DNA from: Chrysemys picta bellii
Taxonomy: Eukaryota; Chordata; Testudines; Emydidae
Direction: 5' to 3'
Length of the DNA stretch: 64,000 nt
Assembly: GCF_011386835.1 (NCBI RefSeq)
Contig: NC_088792.1
Coordinates: 63,967,287 to 64,031,286, forward strand
Each line of letters begins with the position of its first letter. Positions within the stretch are counted from its first letter, which is position 1. Both the position numbers and the translations under genes were made by a program. The notes under the pieces were generated by a model. That model did no database searches, was not told the DNA's origin, and saw only the letters and a program-made list of their open reading frames with translations. This document shows positions 1 through 13,596 of the stretch, in pieces.

Positions 1-2260
1 AAGTCCTTCCTGTGTCAATCACTTCCACAAAAAACAATTGTGACGCAATGAACAATATTAAAACGTGATAGGACCAAACAGTCACAATGAATGAATTAAA
101 CTAAAGCTTTTGTGAAACCAATATATTGTTTAATATCTCATTCAGATCAGAATAAAAAATGCAAGCAAATTAAGCATATAAAAATAGCTTTTTTATTTAC
201 TGTAATCTGTCAAGTCTGACATTCAGGACTCTATTTCCTTATAAGAGTCTGAGTCTGTTTCCTGCTCTGGTGTAAATATTTCTAATGTTAAATGTTAGAA
301 ATTACAAGCAAGCTTGTTTACATATTTAAACATCCTGCTAAGAATTTGGGATCCTGTTTTTTAAAAAGCTTGAAAGAATGTAAGGGTAGATAAATACAGG
401 ATATAAAACAAAACTATTTCTAATTAGAATGCTATTCTAATGTTTCTGTGAGTGTGTCAGCAATCTCAGGACATTTTACAATCAGCAAACGTTTTTAAAT
501 CGTAATCCCATAGGTCGAAAGCTCTCAATCTCTGCTAGTGCATTTTGTTCTTAAGAGTGCCTTCTGTATGATTTTTTTTTTTAAATGTGAACAATTTTTT
601 TAAGCATTCACTGGATAATTTGTATCAGAATTTTTGAAGTCTGTGATAATAAACTATGTAAATTTATTTCTGAACACACCGATAGGCCAGCACTGTAGAT
701 AGTAATTAGCATTGATAATAACAGTTAAAAGTGGTCTTAAGTAATGTAAATATTTGGTCAGAATATTTTTGTGGTCTTTTTGGATTTAAGTTCATGTTTC
801 AGTGCTTGGGAAAGGTGATGAATTGACCACCCTTAACACAAAGTACATCTAACAACAATGTCAAGTTCATGCTTTATTAATGTGTTATGCTGACCCAAGG
901 AAATTAATTTATAAAGGTCTAAAAAGCAGTGCAGTCTCTATGCCTACACAATCCTTGGTGCCTTTACCTAGACTGCCAACAGTGTAAATTACCACCACTT
1001 CTAAAAGCAGTTTTATAAGATTAACTAGACATTCCATAGAACTGGCATTGATAAAATTGAAAATTCCATATAATTACCAATACCCTGAATTATCCAGTCT
1101 CTCACAGTTAGAAGTTTCCTGACACATTACTAAACAAATACACAATGTTCCAGATATTCTACTTGGGGTCTTATTGAGAAGGCATTTCACTTCCCCACAT
1201 GTGCAGCATTGTTACTGAAAGGTGTTTTAGCTATGAGTGTAGTAGTAGTTTTTCCCCACTGCTATATATATTATTAGTCAACACAAACAACATTCCTGAG
1301 GATGCTTTTTCTTTTTAAAAAAACAAAAAGTGAACCCCAAAACGCAAATAGGAAGTAGGTGAATAGGTGAGAATGGGCTAGCATTCCATCAAAGTGTTTC
1401 AGTGACAATGCTGTAAACAAGTGGAGGTATAATGATTTTTCGTTAGAATTTTATGATTGAATGCCAATCCTGTGAATTATCTCCAAAGAGAGAGGATTAC
1501 AAATGTGATAATCCCTTGTAATAAAATGCCATTCCTTAAACATCTCATTCTTTGAGACTGAGTAACTCAAGGAAGAACACAAGTGACCACATGCTGCAAC
1601 AGGCAAGGTACAAATACCCAACTTTAAGTTTCTTAAGAAAATATAACGTGAGTGATAAAACATCTCCTTTCCTCTAATAAAAAAAGAATAAAAAAATCAG
1701 ACAGAACCTCAAAGATTGTGCCCTCAGAAACAATCCTTGTTTTACAATTGGCCTACTCAAATAAACATCCTGAAAAGGACAAAAAATACTCTAGCAGGTA
1801 GAATAGTTTGGGTACCTCTGCTTTGAAAATAGCAACTAAAAACCAAACTGGACCCTTAAAGATTCTAAGCAACATTGTTTTGAAAAAGCACGCAGGAAGG
1901 ACCACATGTGAACTTTGCATATATTTTGAAGAAAAACAGGTCTCAGGTTGGCAAGTGAAACAACCCTGCCTTATATAATAGCATGATAGTGCAGGACTGC
2001 TACAAGCTTATAGCAGCAAGAAATGCCCTCAACACAGCCTTTGTAGTAATAGCAACACCTATTCAGTTGGTGTTAGATACAAGAAGCTGGGTGAATTAAG
2101 GCTGTTCAACAGCTGATCTTTTGGAAACACTGGAATATAACTGTGAAGTCATTTATTGCATCTGTTGAAAACAAAGATGGGTTTGTCAGTTGACCCCCAT
2201 GGTGTCTTGTAAGCTCAGCAAGTAGATCTTTACAGTACTCTACATGAGAGCTCTTTGGGA
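1..2260. other. TRA2A intron 4, unannotated
   Basis: AT-rich intronic sequence. I looked for the expected next TRA2A exon (second RRM part) on the minus strand and saw none. No RNA gene or clear repeat boundary was recognised. Confidence 0.5.
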
Positions 2261-2264
2261 ATAA

Positions 2265-4745
2265 ATTACTCGCTTTGTGAAGTAACTGTGGTTCTTTGAG
2301 ATGTCTCCCCCTTCAGGTGCACATTCACCCCTGAAAGCCCTTGATCAGAGGCAGTTAGTAGTGTCCATTCAGCCCATGCATGTGCCCCATGTCTTCTCAC
2401 CCAGTACCAAGGCTATTGAGGGGCACGCAGGTGAATTGCCCTTTCTTCTCCACCCAAAACAGGAATAGTCTGAAGCAGAGGGGAAAAAGGGTGGGTAGTG
2501 GAGCACCCCTAGAGACACATTTCTCAAAGAACTCAGGAATGCTGGAACAGGAGAGGCAAGGGGGCCATGGCCCCACTACTTTTAAAAGTGCGAGGGTATA
2601 CCAGCCACAGGGGCAAGTGACCAAGAGGGGGGGAAGGGACCACAGTTTGGGCGCTAGTGGTCTCCGCACTTTTAGAGTGCTTCTGCCACCCCTGAAATAA
2701 CCAGTTACTGCACAAAGTAACCAACTTCCTCTTCTTTGAGAAGTGTCCCTATGAATGCTCCACTTTAGGTAACTTCTGAGCAGTACCTTCAGTGGAGGAG
2801 GGAGCTTCAGAAGAGAGTCCGGAACTGAAGACAGTACTGCAGAACCAAGCATGGACAGCATGGAGCTAGGTGTAATATTTTGAAAACATATGTATTGAAT
2901 CCCATGTAGTAGCCCTACAGTATTTCAGATATTAGTACACTCAATCAGTAATGTCACAGATGTTGTCTGCGATCTGGTTGAATGTGCTATTACCCTGGGG
3001 GTGGGGGTGGATGAACACCCACAGCATCATAACAAGTGATAAATACATCTAGATATCCATCTTAATAGCCTGTGAGTAGAGATTGAGAACTGTGTGGATC
3101 TATCTGCAAAGGAAATGAAGAGCCTAGGTGTCTTCCTAAATTGCTTGATCCCATCTAAGTAGAAGGCCAATGCCCTTCTGACATCTAGGGTATATAAACA
3201 AAAATCCTGTAGAGAACTATGTAGCTTTGGAAAAAACACCAATAGATGAATGGCTTGAATAAGGTGGAACTCTGATAGAACCTTAGATAAGAATTTAAGG
3301 TGTGGATGTAAAGAGAACTTACCCTTAAAGACACTGTAAATGGGGGACAGGGAAAGAGAATCTTCCATCCAGGATCCAATCTCCCTGACCTTATGGCTGA
3401 TGTGATGGCTACTAAAAAGGCTGTCTTCATAGACCAAAGCAACAGAGCAGGTTGCCACTGGGTCGAATGGAGGTCTCATAAGGTACCAGACTGAGGTACC
3501 AGACTGAGGTCTGAGGTTGGGGCAGGGTTTCTAATCTGGAGACAGACATTCCTCAAACCTTTAATAAGCCTAGACCATACTGCATGAGCAAATATGGAAA
3601 ATCGTTCTAGTGGAGGATGAAAGGCTGATATTCCCTTAGTATATCTGAACTCCTGTGGTACCGAAAAGGGGATCAGTACCGACACGGTAGCGGAGGCCAT
3701 GGTTGCCAAAGTTGATGGTACCGCCAATGGTAGGCATACCAAAATAAAAGCCAATGGTGTGTGGTGCTGTTGCTTGCTGGTGCCGAATGCATGAGTACTG
3801 ACAGCTAGGCTGAACTTGATGGTGCCAGTCCTGAGTGTCTGCGCTTGCCCTCCTTGCTGACAGAAGGTACCAAGTCCCGATTGGACCTCTCTTTCTCCTT
3901 GGTGCTCTAGGACTTTACAACCCCTCTGGTAATGGATGAGGAGTCCTTCGACTCAGTGGTATCGAGTCAAGAGGTAGAGCCTTCAGAGACCATAGATCTC
4001 ATCAGGGTCCTGGACTTGTTTTGGAGCTGGATCCTTAGGGCGAGAGCCAATATTCTTCTTTTTAGAAGCATTTCCTGAAGCCTCCAAAGTTCTTCCTTCC
4101 TTAGGAGGAGCCTGTGCTGAGGTAAAAGGGGTGCTGTCTGGAGACAGTTGTACTGTGTGTGTCTCTCTGTGTCTGTCTCCTGACCAGACTCAGCAACTGT
4201 CTGAAAGGAGTGTTCCATCATTAGCAGACTGAGTTTAACCTCCTTTTTCATTGCCCTGGATTTGAGGGCCAGGCAGAAATTGCACTTCTGGCAGACGTGA
4301 GACTTCCCAAGCAACCAACACACTTAGAGTGGCCATCTCGCACAAGTACAGCCTCTCAGCAGGAGACGCAATGTTTGAAGCCTGGTATGCCAGATATGCC
4401 CTGCCAGGAAAAGTAAAAGTCTCCCAGAGGGTAAAGACAGTAAAACTATTATCTCACTACTTATCTAACTAAATCTATACTAACAACTATACCACTATAG
4501 AAATATTAGAAAAGCCAAGGCACACTCAAGGAGGACACACTAAGGCTAAGTCTCAGGCTGAGGCAATTGAGAAGGAACTCAGGGCAGTTGCCCACACACC
4601 CCAATATAGCCTTGGTATCTGGCACAAGGAGGCATAGGGATGGATGAGCAGACTGAATGGACATTGCTAAGTAAAAATCTCCAATCATGGGATCAACAGG
4701 TGCATGCATGCCTGAAGCGGAGCACCCATAGGGACATCAATTGAA
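2265..4745 (-). mobile_element. degenerate DIRS-type (tyrosine recombinase) retrotransposon, copy 1
   Basis: Decayed retroelement within TRA2A intron 4. The minus strand at 3027-3479 encodes a peptide with TLDVRRALAFYLD and FRKTPRLFISFADR, which resembles the C-terminal part of the tyrosine recombinase/integrase of vertebrate DIRS-1-like elements. Sequence near 2270-2340 and 2700-2790 (gctccactttaggt, ttctttgaga) recurs in inverted form near 4700-4745 and in the second copy at 21.1-25.1 kb, as expected for the inverted ends of DIRS elements. The gag-side region (3640-3830, 'ggtacc'-rich Ser/Pro coding) is also shared. All frames carry stops. The family call is from remembered protein similarity and needs a search. 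Confidence 0.6.
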
Positions 4746-5009
4746 GAAAAAAGAGGAGCAGCTTTCCAACACCTCTATCTGGGTCCTGTTCAGTTGGAAT
4801 GAGTGTAGTGTTATGCCATCTACTTTAGCTATGCCATGCAACAATAGAATCAAAAGCCAAAGTAAGGTTGAGGTTTTGCTTTTATCCATAGCTGGAGAGT
4901 GGCCATTAATTACTGCTACAAGGACTGCCTCTTTCTCAAGACCTATCTAAAGTCTGACAGAAAAATTCAAGATGTCCACAGATATTAATTATATGTAATT
5001 TCGTACTGC

Positions 5010-5470
5010 CTATGAGATGTACTCATGTACCAGGACCCCACTATGACAGGCGCTTCATAAACAGAGAACAAAAAAGAAGGTTCCTGCCCAAGGAGCTTAC
5101 AATCTAATTATACAACAAGAAACAGAGGGTTACAACAAAGAGCACAGGGAAGCAATTAGACAATACTGGCCAGCCTCATTGGCTACTGGTGTGCTGAGAC
5201 CATAACCCAACTGTTAATTTTTTTGGGTGCATCGTGGCATAGGAGGGTTTTAAGGAGGGATCTGAAGGAGAACACTGAAGTGGTTTTGCGGATGTTTACA
5301 GGAAGCTCCTCCCAAGCATGAGGGGCTGCATGGGAGAAAGCATGACGGTCCTTGTTTGAAAATCTAACAAATGGGTAATCGAGGCTAGTATCATGAGACA
5401 ATCAGAGGTGGAAGTCGACATCTTGATACTTAATGAGAAATGATAGGGTGGGGCTATTAAGTGATGTGGA
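5010..5470 (-). mobile_element. LINE 3'-end fragment (L2/CR1-like)
   Basis: The minus strand encodes AFSHAAPHAWEELPVNIR followed by FRSLLKTLLC, the pattern found at the C-terminus of many vertebrate non-LTR ORF2 proteins (AAP.LWNSLP..IR, then FK..LKT.L). It is followed downstream by the rc of 'ccaaggagcttacaatcta' (5088-5106), a widespread LINE tail motif. Short, old and without an intact frame. Confidence 0.55.
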
Positions 5471-5559
5471 GTTTGGTTGTTACCACCTATGATATTTTTA
5501 CTTAAGTAGAGGGGACTGGATAGCATATGGAGAGATGGCAGTTGTGTGTACTCTGAGAC

Positions 5560-6080
5560 ATGCTGAATGGACCCAAATTCTACCGTGACAGAAATTTAGC
5601 ACTCTGGTGAAAGACTGGAAATTCTGTAGCAGTTTCACACTAAAGGAGAATTTTACAGAATTAAATAAAAGCATGTTAAATTCAACTAAATGTTGCACCA
5701 TAATTATCAGTTTTTTAATCGGCTGCAGAATTGTGTGCTGAAAATACAGAACTGCATTGTGGAAGCTGGAGACTATCAGCTGATTAAGAGATAGCTGGGG
5801 CTTTTGGAAACTGGGAAAACAGTTTATGATTGTGAAATAAGCATAATAGCCAGATGTTTCTGCTAATGTGGTCAGCATTGTTATAGTTAACAAGGCTGAC
5901 ACAAACTGTCATAATTAGGTTCCAGAATTAACGCTCTATTGAGCATGAGGATAATTCACACCTCTTAGACCTATTGTTTCAGACTGTCTACACACTTAGG
6001 AAGACAATACGGAGACAGTTTACACTCATTTCATGTTCTCTTCATAACCATGAGGGCTAGAAACTTTAAAATGAAATCTT
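5560..6080. repeat. diverged dispersed repeat, copy A
   Basis: Shares several blocks with 8930-9450 in the same order and orientation, for example 'agactggaaattct' and 'ttcacacct...cag/aacctat(c)gtttcaga'. This suggests two old copies of an unnamed dispersed element. Similarity is patchy. Confidence 0.35.
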
Positions 6081-6810
6081 AAGTTTTGCTTAAGGTGGGG
6101 TCTCTGTAGCCAATTACTCAGTAGCAGAAAACACAGGTACTAAATAATTTTAAAGCTGATCAGCTTTGCCAGGGTCACATTAAAATCTCAAAGGAATCTT
6201 AGTCAATTTTCAGACATGTCAGAATGCACATGAACCTGCTAATGGTCCAAAGAAACACTTGTTTACTTTGGACTACTTCATGAAAGTCTAAAGCATTGAA
6301 CAGGAAAGAAAGTTCAGCTGTTTACATGGATCACTTTAAAGGACACACGTTGGCATGCATGACTTCTACATATGGCAAGTAATTCCCAAAGGTATGTAAA
6401 ATAGTGCTCTTCTTCCAGTTACTTCAGCTGAACAAGAGGGAGCATGGTCTAGTACTATGGATATGAACTGTTCCCACCGAGGAGCCAATCCAAAATCCCA
6501 CAAAAATTTGTAGCCACAAAGAAGTGCAAATATGGATTCCTCAACGAGAAACTGGACCTCAGTTTGGAGACTGGGGGCAATGTGTTGAGTAAGGTGCTGA
6601 TAATAACTCTATGATTTCCCCCATTCCCCAACTTCCTTCCATCCAACTGTTTCAAGTTATTGTGGAATAACAGAGTGAAGTAACTGCAAGAAAAAGAAAG
6701 TTTCTCTTTTCCCCACTCCTAAAAGCTGAAGCCTTTGGTAGCTTTCTTCCTATCTCACATTCTTGTCACATGAATGCTTAACAAAAAACATTGTTCTACA
6801 CTCATGAGGT
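6080..6810. other. TRA2A intron 4, unannotated
   Basis: No exon, RNA gene or repeat was recognised. Short open frames here have no recognisable family features. Confidence 0.4.
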
Positions 6811-6814
6811 GTTC

Positions 6815-6990
6815 TCCATTTTACTGCAATTCCTGAATCTATAATCTCCATTTTACAATCAGGAAACTTAACCTGCAAATTACTCATCCGTAGTTACACT
6901 AGAAATCTATGGCAGAACCAGGAACGGAATCCATATCTCTCAAGTCCCAGTCCAGTGTTAACCACTAACCCACCCTTCCTCTTAATCAAA
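6815..6990 (+). repeat. MIR-like SINE
   Basis: Follows the MIR consensus as I recall it: 'ctccattttacaatcaggaaactta', a 'cagaaccaggaacggaatcc' block and 'gtgttaaccactaac' at the end. An ancient tRNA-derived SINE shared by amniotes; diverged. Confidence 0.6.
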
Positions 6991-8043
6991 ATGCCTTCTA
7001 CCTAAACATAGGAAGTTTTTTGTTTCTTAGCCCCTGGAGTGCAACCAATTGGGTAGCTACCCCCTCATGACCCACTTGGGAGGAGAGTACGGGAGGTGTC
7101 ACATCCCAGCATTTGAGAAACTAGTTTAATGGAAGCAGCATTGACTGTAAACTTGAAACTGTTGATTTGGTGTCTATTTTTCTTCATTCTGACAGAGCAC
7201 TGTTTAGAAAAACTGGAGATACAGTATCTTTAATTGAGGTGGCCTCACAGCCACAGAAGTTTCAATATAATTTCATATCAAGAAAAGAAGTAACAATACA
7301 CCTCTTTTTAAAAAAGACACTAATTTAATATAGTGTTCTGTACCCCTTGTGCAAAAATCAATTTAGATTCTTGGTTTCCATTCTTTCCTCCTCAACTGAC
7401 CATATCATGGCTGGAGAATGATCAACCCCAGCAACAAGGTGTGTCGTAACTGTTTTGCATTGATTAGTAACCCACTGACCAATAAAATGGCACACACTGA
7501 CGAGTCAAACTAAGCTGTCCAAATCTTGTTCCTTAAACCAATGGTGACAGACAAAAGCTCAAGACTATGTGAGGGAAAACAATGGTATTTCTCACAATTC
7601 TGATAGATAAGAGACTGCTCAGGGAAGAGAGAAGTAATTTTTTAAAGGCAGATGTTTAAAAAGTTTTGTAACATTAAAAAAGTCCATGCCCTTTTAAAGA
7701 TTTTATTTCCATTTTGTAATAGATGTAGTGAGGCAAATAGGGCTTGCATTAGTGGGTAGTTATGGTTGTGTTAATGGATGTATACTGATTGCACTTTACA
7801 GCTGTCAAGCCTAATAATGTTTGCTTAAACAATATATTTGTGTATAAAATTGCAGTGTTTTATAAACACCAAATCATTACTTCTCATGAATTTGACCAAT
7901 GTACTATTTTGACAGCTATTTTCAGCATTTATGAGATTCACAAAATATATTTAAATTCTTTAGTTTATAAAAATATTTGTGAAGCTTTTTACAAATATGT
8001 AATAAGAATGAACTACAGTCAAGAGCAATAAACATGAATTTAC
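6990..8043. other. TRA2A intron 4 near the exon 4 donor, unannotated
   Basis: AT-rich intronic sequence, including the 5' end of intron 4. No further feature was recognised. Confidence 0.4.
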
Positions 8044-8232
8044 CTCTTTAGAATCGTCTATTCTCTCAAAATAAACAAAAGCGAATCCTCTTGATCGTCC
8101 AGTCCGCTGATCATAAACCACATTGACGCCACTCAAAGGTCCGTAACGGGAAAAGACTTCACGCAAGTCTCGCTCAGTGGTATACAAACTGAGGCCAAAC
8201 ACTCCAAGGCATGTGTTAGGATCTGGATTAGC
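8044..8232 (-). CDS. TRA2A: TRA2A coding exon 4 (RRM, first two thirds)
   Basis: Fourth coding exon, 189 nt, 63 codons in phase 0, from ANPDPNTC to DDSKE (residues 115-177 of this model). It encodes the first two thirds of the RNA-recognition motif. RNP2 is visible as CLGVFGLS and RNP1 as RGFAFVYF, the beta-sheet surfaces that contact GAA-containing RNA. The residues [18 protein letters not shown] match TRA2A rather than TRA2B, which as I recall has SKYGPIADVSIVYDQQS, so the paralogue call is firm. The acceptor AG is at 8233-8234 and the donor is GAG/GTAAAT at 8043. The remainder of the RRM (expected to begin AMERANG), the Gly-rich linker and RS2 were not found between here and position 1, so intron 4 exceeds 8 kb and the gene continues outside the window. 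Confidence 0.96.
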
Positions 8233-8929
8233 CTGTTAAAACGAAAGTTCAAAATATATTCCATTAAAATGTTATTACTATCATATCAGCCAACTACTAT
8301 TTGTTTTCCTGGTTATTCAAAGCTTAGCACTTCAACCTTAATGAACTAAAAGATATTTTCAAAAATCAAACTTTTTTTTTAATAAAATCTATTACAGCAA
8401 ATTAAATATTAGCAAACAATGCTGAATTCACGGTACTGGAATCTGAAGCCCTTTGTTCACCTACAGAGCAAGTACAACATAGAGAGCTGCTCCAGAAGCT
8501 TTCCGATACTGCCCCTCCCTAATATGCTACTGGCCTGATTTGGAAGGACAGACACTAGTGGTCAGAGTAGCACTACTCTCCATTGAGATTCCATCCTTGA
8601 CTTCTCTGCAGAGACTGGAATGTCATTTAATACTCTATTCATGAATATTTAGCGTAGGGGTGCCTGAATTCCTAATTTATCTTTTGCTAGCTATGGACAT
8701 CTCAACTATTACTATACCTGTAATCTTCCCCAAAGATTGTGAATATTTCTGTCATTCCCCCCCCACAATAGTTTTTTGTCTGTAAATAAAAGGCTCAATT
8801 TAGGTTTGTAAGGTGCATATCTGTCCTATCCCTCTAAACAGACCAAGATCACAAGCTCATCTTATCTAAATAGTATAGATGTGTACTATTTTAAAGGGAC
8901 CTTGGCACTCCAAAACCAGTAGGACCAGA

Positions 8930-9450
8930 GTTCTGCAGCAAGATGCCAGGATTCTTACATGGTAGACTGGAAATTCTTTGGCACCTTCATTTCAGTTGAA
9001 TTTTACTAAACCTACTTTTTAAAAATATAACATTGACCCATACAATCACGACAGTACTTTTTATTACATTTATTTTATATTGTCTCCACATTTTCATTTT
9101 TTGATATGCTAGATATTTTAGTTTTAATACAATGCATTGTAAAAACTGTTTTGAAACTTTTGGCACATTCGGAACTGTCGGAAGCACTTTAGGACTGTAG
9201 GATTAATTGCAGTAGCTGAATGTTTCAGCTACAATTAGCAGTGAAAGTTAATAAGGTTGAAATTTATTTAATTATTTTTAGATAGAACAATGAAGTTAAT
9301 GGGGCAGTTCACACCTTTCAGAACTATCGTTTCAGATTTTCTAGCCACAAAAAGTGCACTGGTTTACATGCTCCTGATCCCCGGAACTGTGAAGAAAATT
9401 ACAATTTATTTTTTATTTTTCATTTTGGAGCTTAATTCCACAGCCATGGA
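8930..9450. repeat. diverged dispersed repeat, copy B
   Basis: Partner of the repeat at 5560-6080, sharing blocks around 'tagactggaaattct' and 'gttcacacctttcagaact'. It lies in TRA2A intron 3. The rest of 8233-10150 shows no recognised feature. Confidence 0.35.
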
Positions 9451-10139
9451 ATAATTCACTGATATTTTCAGTGACCACTAACTTGATGAAAATCATTGAC
9501 TTACATAAAAAAAGTGTAATTTCATTCCTTAATTCCCTAAGGGATCTCATATCTCTACAATTGGCATGAACTTCTTATTCATGTCAGTTATTCTAAAAGA
9601 AACACTCCTTGTGACAATGTGTGGGCCCTGTGCCTTTTGAAATGAGGTTTCCATCCTGTTTAAGGCATAAAGACACTTCAAATTTAAAAATCAAACATCT
9701 GTATGATAATTTTGTTCTTGTCATTGTTAGAATTTAAAATTACTAACTAAAATTTTAGTGAGAAAATTCTTTTGTACCTTCAATCGGTTTACTTTATTCA
9801 ATAATGTCAAATGCACAATCAGTTTTAATTATTTCTTTGTGTTTTTCTGTGTATTTCTTATACAATAAAAGTGAAAGTTTAAAAAGAAAAATGTGATTGT
9901 ACATGCTATAAAAAATTGATTGGGCATTCTTGGACAAACATGGGTTCCAAAACTACTACTTTAATTGACCAGATCACAAACTGATGGTGTTTCTTTAAGC
10001 TTTTCTCATGACTAAACCATTTTCTACCTGGTTTTCACCATTGTTTATAATTTACAAAGCTTAAAGTTTTCTGTGTCTGTGGGTAATCTCATTTACAATA
10101 TTATACAGAAATTTTTATAATTAATGTGAGAACTGATAC

Positions 10140-11626
10140 AGATACGGACTTAAAAGCCAGAACGGACCATCGTAATCATCTAATCTGACCTCCTGAACAA
10201 AGTAGACCACAGAATCTCACTCACGCACTCCTGTAATAGGCTCATAACCTCTGAGTTACTGAAGACCTCAGACCTTCATTTAAAGACTTCAAGTTACAGG
10301 GAATCAAACATTTACTCTAGTTCAAATCAGCAAGTGACCCATGCCTCACACTGCAGATGAAGGCTAAAAAACCTGTCTCTCTCACCTGGGGGAAAATTCC
10401 TTCCTGACCCCAAATATAGCAACTGGTTAGGCCCCGAGGATGTCAGCAAGACCCAACAGCAAGACACCTGGGAAATTCTCTGTAGTAACACAGAACCCTC
10501 CCCAGCTAGCGTCCCATCTCAGACTGCTGGGGATAATTGGAACTTGCAATAGTGGATGGGCCACTGCAGGCTATCATTATACCATCCCCTCCGTCAACTT
10601 ATTAAGCCGAGTCTTGAAATAAGTTAGGTTTTTTGCCCCCCACTACTCCCCTTGGAAGGCTGTTCCAGAACTTCACTCCTCTGATGGTTAGAAACCTTTG
10701 TCTAATTTCAAACCTAAGCCTATTTATGGCCAGTTTATATCCATTTGTTCCTGTGACAACAATGGCCCTTAAAAACCTCCTCTCCTTCCCTGGTATTTAT
10801 CCCTCTGATGTATTTACAGAGAGCAATCATAGCTCCCCTCAGCCTTCATTTTGTTAGGTTAAACAAGCCAAGCTCCATAGGTCTCATCTAGCAAGGCAGA
10901 TTCTCCACTTCTCTCCTCATACTAGTCGCCCTTCTTTGCACCTGGTTCCAGTTTGAATTCATCGTAAACATGGGAGTCCAAAACTGTACACTGTAACCAG
11001 ATGAGATCTCACCAGTACCTTGCACAATGGTAATTCCATAGCTCTACTGGAAATGTTTCATCTGATGCAGCCTAGGATTGCATTAGCCACTTTCATGGCC
11101 ACATCACACTGATCACAGGATGATTGCGCTGCCAATCAATATACCCAGGTCTGTCTTCTCCTCAGTCGCTTCCAATGGTAAATCCTCAGCTTACAGCAAA
11201 AATTCTTGTAATTAGTCCCTGAAGTGCATGATCTTGCACTTTGCAATATTAAATTTAATTCCTTTTCTATTACTTCAGTTTTCAAGGTCATCCAAATCTT
11301 TTTGTATGTCCTCCTCAGTATTGACAATGTCCCCACGGAGTCATTCAGTTTTTATTAGTGCTCACTTTTTGGATCAAGGTCATTAACAAAAATGTTAAAT
11401 AAGCTTGGTCCCAAAACCAATCCCTGAGGAACTCCACTATAACTTCCCTCCAGCCTGCCAGTTCACCTTTCAACATGTCCTGTTGTAGTTTCCCCTTTAT
11501 TTAACCAGTTCCTTACCCATCTTTTGATTCTCATATTAATACCCATTTTCTTCAATTTAACTAATAATTTCCCACATAGAACTGTATCAAATGCTTTACT
11601 GAAATCCAGGTAGATTAGATCACTAC
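10140..11626 (-). mobile_element. CR1 LINE, minus strand, 3' part
   Basis: The 3' part of a CR1-type non-LTR retrotransposon. The minus strand reads YLDFSKAFDTVL at 11570-11620, then a GVPQGLVLGPSLFNI-like reverse transcriptase stretch at 11390-11450. Further on comes the 3' untranslated region with 'ggtcagattagatgattacgatggtcc' (rc of 10165-10192). Frames are broken by stops and indels. The same element continues beyond a later insertion, at 14271-14308 and 14499-15125. Confidence 0.75.
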
Positions 11627-11773
11627 ATGCCGTCATATAATGGCAGACAGCTTAAAAGTGACAAGTTTTTAAAGTGCTTTAATAAGATGGGTGAACTGAA
11701 GTGCCTTACATTAAATGAGGATATTGATATAATAGGCATCACAGAAACTTGGCGGCAGGAAGGAAATCACGGC

Positions 11774-12183
11774 TGGGACAGGGGTGCGGGGGGAGGGACG
11801 GGGGTTGGGGCGCGCGAGGGGTCGGGGTGCAGGCTGTGGGCGGCACTTACCTCAAGCAGCTCCTGGAAGCAGCAGCATGAACCCCTCTGCCTCCTAAGCA
11901 GAGGCGTGACCAGACGGCTCTGCGAGCTGCCCCGTCCGCAGCTGCCAATGGCTGCGGTTGCTGGCCAATGGGACTTGTGGGGGCAGCACTTGGGGCGGGG
12001 GCAGCATGCAGAGCACCCTGGCTGCCCCTTCGAGTAGGAGCTGGAGATGGGACATACTGCTGCTTCCGGGAGCCGCACAGAGCCATGGCAAGCGTGGAGT
12101 GGGGCAAGCCACAGACCCCACTTCCCAGCAGGCGCTTGAGGGCCTGATTAAAACATCTGAAGGGCCGTAGTTTGCCAATCCCT
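11774..12183. mobile_element. GC-rich hAT-like MITE inside the plus-strand CR1
   Basis: About 410 bp of GC-rich sequence interrupts the CR1 endonuclease frame. It starts 'caggggtgcgg' and ends 'tttgccaatccctg', a hAT-like CAGGG...CCCTG pair. No clear target duplication was found, so the exact ends are approximate. Confidence 0.55.
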
Positions 12184-13596
12184 GCCTTAAATGACTGCTT
12201 CTCGGAGCAGCTAGTCCTGGAACCCATAAGAGGAGAGAGAATTCTTGATTTAGTCCTAAGTGGAGCACAGGATCAGGTCCAAGAGATGAATATAGCTGGA
12301 CCAGCTTGGTAATAGTGACCATTAACATAATTAAATTTAACATCCCTGGGGCAGAGAAAACACCATAGCAGCCCAACACTGTAGCATTTTATTTCAAAAA
12401 GGGGGACTACACAAAAATGAGGAGGTTAAACAGAAATTATAAGGTACAGCGCCAAAAGTAAAATCCCTGCAAGCTGCATGCAAACTTTTTAAAGACAACA
12501 TAATAGAGGCTCAACTTAAATGTATACCCCAAACTAGAAAACCTTGTAAGAGAACCAAAATAGAGCCACCGTAGCTAAACAATAAAGTAAAAGAAGCAGT
12601 GAGAGGCAAAAAGTGGAAGTTAAATCCTAGTGAGGAAAATAGAAAGGAGCATAAACTCTAGCAAATGAAATGTCAAAATATAATTAGGAAGGCCAAAAAA
12701 GAATTTGAAGAACAGCTAGCCAAAGACTCAAAAAGTAATAGCAAAATATTTTTTTTAAGTACATCAGAAGCAGGAAGCCTGCTAAACCACCAGTGGGGCC
12801 ACTGAACGATCGAGATGATAAAGGAGCACTCAAGGAGGATAAGGCCATTGTGGAGAAACTAAATGAATTCTTTGCATCGGTCTTCACACGGCTGAGGATG
12901 TGAGGGAGATTCTCAAACCTGAACCATTCTTTTTAGGTGCCAAATCTGAGGAACTGTCCCAGACTGAGCTGTCATTAGAGGAGGTTTTGGAACAAATTGA
13001 TAAACTAAACAGTAATAAGTTACCAGGACCAGATGGTATTCACCCAAAAATTCTGAAATAAGTCAGATGTGAAATTGCAGGACTACTAAGCATTGTCTGT
13101 AACTGGTTAAAAGATAGGGAACAAAGGGTAGGAATAAATGGTCAGTTTTCAGAATGAAGAGCAGTAAATAGTCGTGTCCCCCAGGGGTCAATACGGGCCC
13201 AGTCCTATTTGACATATTATTAAATAATCTGGAAAAAGGGGTAAACAGTGAAGTGGCAAAATTTGCAGATTATACAAAACTACTCAAAATAGTCTGGCTG
13301 AGACTTAACTGTGAAGAGCTACAAAAGGATCTCTCAAAACTGAGTGACTGGGCAACAAAATGGCAGATGAAATTCAATGTTGATAAATGCAAAGGAATGC
13401 ACATTGGAAAACATAATCCCAACTATACATATAAAATAATGGGGTCTAAATTAGCTGTTACCACTCAAGAAAGAGATCTTGGGAGTCATTGTGGACAGTT
13501 CTCTGAAAACATCCACTCAATCTGCAGCGGCAGTCAAAAAAGCAAACAGAATTTTGGGAATCATTAAGAAAGAGATAGATAAAGATAGAAAATATA

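Noticed and set aside
1..8043. Search for the next TRA2A exon (second RRM part, Gly-rich, RS2)
   Set aside because: No minus-strand sequence encoding AMERANGMELDG or GIYMGRPT was found; the exon must lie left of the window.
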